Positions 23,002 to 23,988 of a stretch of DNA of 23,988 bases are shown here, piece by piece. The notes under the pieces were generated by a model. The model searched no databases. It saw only the letters and a program-made list of their open reading frames with translations, and had not been told where the DNA came from. The position numbers and the translations under genes are program-made. Position 1 is the stretch's first letter, and every line of letters begins with the position of its first letter. Origin of the DNA: Candidatus Thorarchaeota archaeon (GTDB taxonomy: Archaea > Asgardarchaeota > Thorarchaeia > Thorarchaeales > Thorarchaeaceae); NCBI GenBank assembly GCA_004524595.1, contig SDOA01000056.1:1-23988 (forward strand), given 5' to 3'.

Positions 23002-23715
23002 TTAGTAATCTTGTCCTGAAATAACATCCTCTGGCTTAGCCACGATCATTGTCATTCCAGTCATACTGACTATTACGACCTTTTCACCTGCTCTAATGGG
23101 TGGTCCCGATGTTTTAGCCCACCATATCTCTGCACCAGTCTTTACTTTCCCTTTTGGATTAATGTCTGTGATCGCATGAATATCTGCATACTTGAATTGT
23201 GAATATGCAGGCCATTGATCATAGTCTCTAAGGAATATGAAATAGAGTGCCATTAAGCCAATGACTGAACCTGCCATAATATATACAGTAAGTTGTCGAG
23301 TAGGGTCAATGAGGACTGATAGGAAGATAGCAATTCCGTAGACTGGGAACAGTTTCAGAGAAACTTTTGCATCAATGAAACCTCCTTCTACAAAGCTACT
23401 TCCTCCTGTGAATACAGTGAACATTATGTAAAGGACGAATCCGATAACAAGCAGTGTCCATGGTTCAAATACTAGTGGTTCTGGGCTTCTTATGCTCGTA
23501 AACATCACTTCGAATACAAACAAGATGACAACAAGTGGTACAGTCACCTGCGCCATTGCTTTTCCAGTAGCTGGTTCAAGTGTGATTACCATTAGAGTCA
23601 AGATTACTGCTAACAAGATTAGACCAACTAATGGGTCAATTAGGAAGTAAGACATGACCATGCTCAGAAGTGAGAACATGATCATGACAACAAAAATCTT
23701 GATCCATGCATCCAT
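23002..23715 (-). CDS. NfeD-like membrane protein
   Basis: About 237 residues. The N-terminal three quarters hold six or so hydrophobic helices (KIFVVMIMFSLLSMVMSYFL, LVGLILLAVILTLMVIT, LYIMFTVF, IAIFLSVLI, IMAGSVIGLMALYFIFL). The C-terminal 60 residues are a soluble OB-fold of NfeD type (GKVKTGAEIWWAKTSGPPIRAGEKVVIVSMTGMTMIV). NfeD proteins sit next to stomatins (SPFH proteins) and are thought to work with them in membranes. Here the partner gene lies just upstream. The start MDAW at 23715 is preferred, with GGAGGG 7 bases upstream. An ATG at 23739 directly follows the SPFH stop. Confidence 0.8.
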   Translation of the reverse strand: MDAWIKIFVVMIMFSLLSMVMSYFLIDPLVGLILLAVILTLMVITLEPATGKAMAQVTVPLVVILFVFEVMFTSIRSPEPLVFEPWTLLVIGFVLYIMFTVFTGGSSFVEGGFIDAKVSLKLFPVYGIAIFLSVLIDPTRQLTVYIMAGSVIGLMALYFIFLRDYDQWPAYSQFKYADIHAITDINPKGKVKTGAEIWWAKTSGPPIRAGEKVVIVSMTGMTMIVAKPEDVISGQDY

Positions 23716-23739
23716 TCTTCTCCCTCCAACGCGAATCAT

Positions 23740-23988
23740 CTAATCATTTTCTGGAAGTACTTTCCCCTTGTTGGGAGGTACTCTGATGCCACTAGTTCCT
23801 GCCGATATAGCAGCTGCTACTCCTGTTGTTGTTCCTACTTCAGGAATATTGGTTGGTACCATGATGATTAGATTCGCATTCTTTGAGATCTCCTGCATAA
23901 TGTTCCAAGTACGTAGTACAAAACCTACTTGCGACTCTTCATATCTCTTTGCTGCCTTCAACATATTCTCTGCTGCTTCAAGCTCTGC
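23740..23988 (-). CDS. Stomatin/prohibitin-like (SPFH) protein, C-terminal part (partial)
   Basis: Open from the window edge to a TAG at 23740, at least 82 codons. It reads AELEAAENMLKAAKRYEESQ, then LRTWNIMQEISKNANLIIMVP, the usual end of SPFH/band-7 proteins, with an Ala/Glu helix leading to an oligomerisation segment. The last 40 residues are Gly- and Thr-rich (TTTGVAAAISAGTSG) and poorly conserved. The N-terminal membrane anchor and SPFH domain are outside the window. It precedes the NfeD-like gene with no gap, the classic stomatin-NfeD operon. Confidence 0.75.
   Translation of the reverse strand, partial: AELEAAENMLKAAKRYEESQVGFVLRTWNIMQEISKNANLIIMVPTNIPEVGTTTGVAAAISAGTSGIRVPPNKGKVLPEND

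Noticed and set aside
1..23988. CRISPR arrays, tRNA or rRNA genes, insertion sequences
   Set aside because: No repeat-spacer pattern, cloverleaf-like sequence, rRNA block, transposase or terminal inverted repeats were noticed.

Overview
This AT-rich window looks archaeal, most likely from an Asgard lineage (Thorarchaeia-like). That is an inference from gene content. It carries a PAC2-family proteasome-assembly-chaperone relative, a COG2403 P-loop protein, a cyclophilin-like DUF3830/COG2164 protein, a longin-fold protein, an E2F/DP-like winged-helix protein and a stomatin/NfeD pair. Many genes start with TTG or GTG, spacing is tight, and TATA-like boxes lie about 20-50 bp before several start codons. 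No rRNA, tRNA, CRISPR or insertion sequence was recognised.

Layout. Positions 1-6406 are mostly housekeeping or small genes: the 3' end of a gene, a coiled-coil/winged-helix protein, a TatD-type metal-dependent hydrolase, a PAC2 protein, two small unknowns, a seven-helix membrane protein, a longin-winged helix protein, an OB-fold (tRNA-binding-like) protein followed directly by a MazG-like protein, and a helical protein. Positions 6584-10012 hold a PaaK-like adenylate-forming enzyme, a small membrane protein and a COG2403 GTPase-like protein, with two clear stem-loop terminators. At 10323 is a protein with the RRxYD signature and the domain order (winged helix, coiled coil, small beta domain) of eukaryotic E2F/DP.

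The most unusual part is about 11361-21963, where eight clustered genes share recurring modules. A four-gene + strand run encodes a vWA-winged helix protein, a CDC48-N-like barrel fused to a degenerate vWA, an unknown protein with a C-terminal coiled coil, and a short coiled-coil protein. It runs into an oppositely oriented 887-residue protein that joins a dead amidohydrolase-like barrel, a CDC48-N-like domain and a degenerate vWA. Divergent from that is a 501-residue amidohydrolase that keeps most of its metal ligands and is clearly paralogous to the dead barrel. Next come a CDC48-N-like/vWA protein with an intact MIDAS and an oppositely oriented HEAT-repeat protein. No AAA+ or MoxR ATPase is in the window. 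I propose a protein-assembly system in which two vWA proteins with intact MIDAS sites, two with lost sites, a live and a dead amidohydrolase, and coiled-coil and HEAT scaffolds act together. Its function is unknown.

After the cluster come a CPBP-family intramembrane protease, a terminator-like hairpin, and on the - strand an NfeD-like protein with the 3' end of its stomatin (SPFH) partner.
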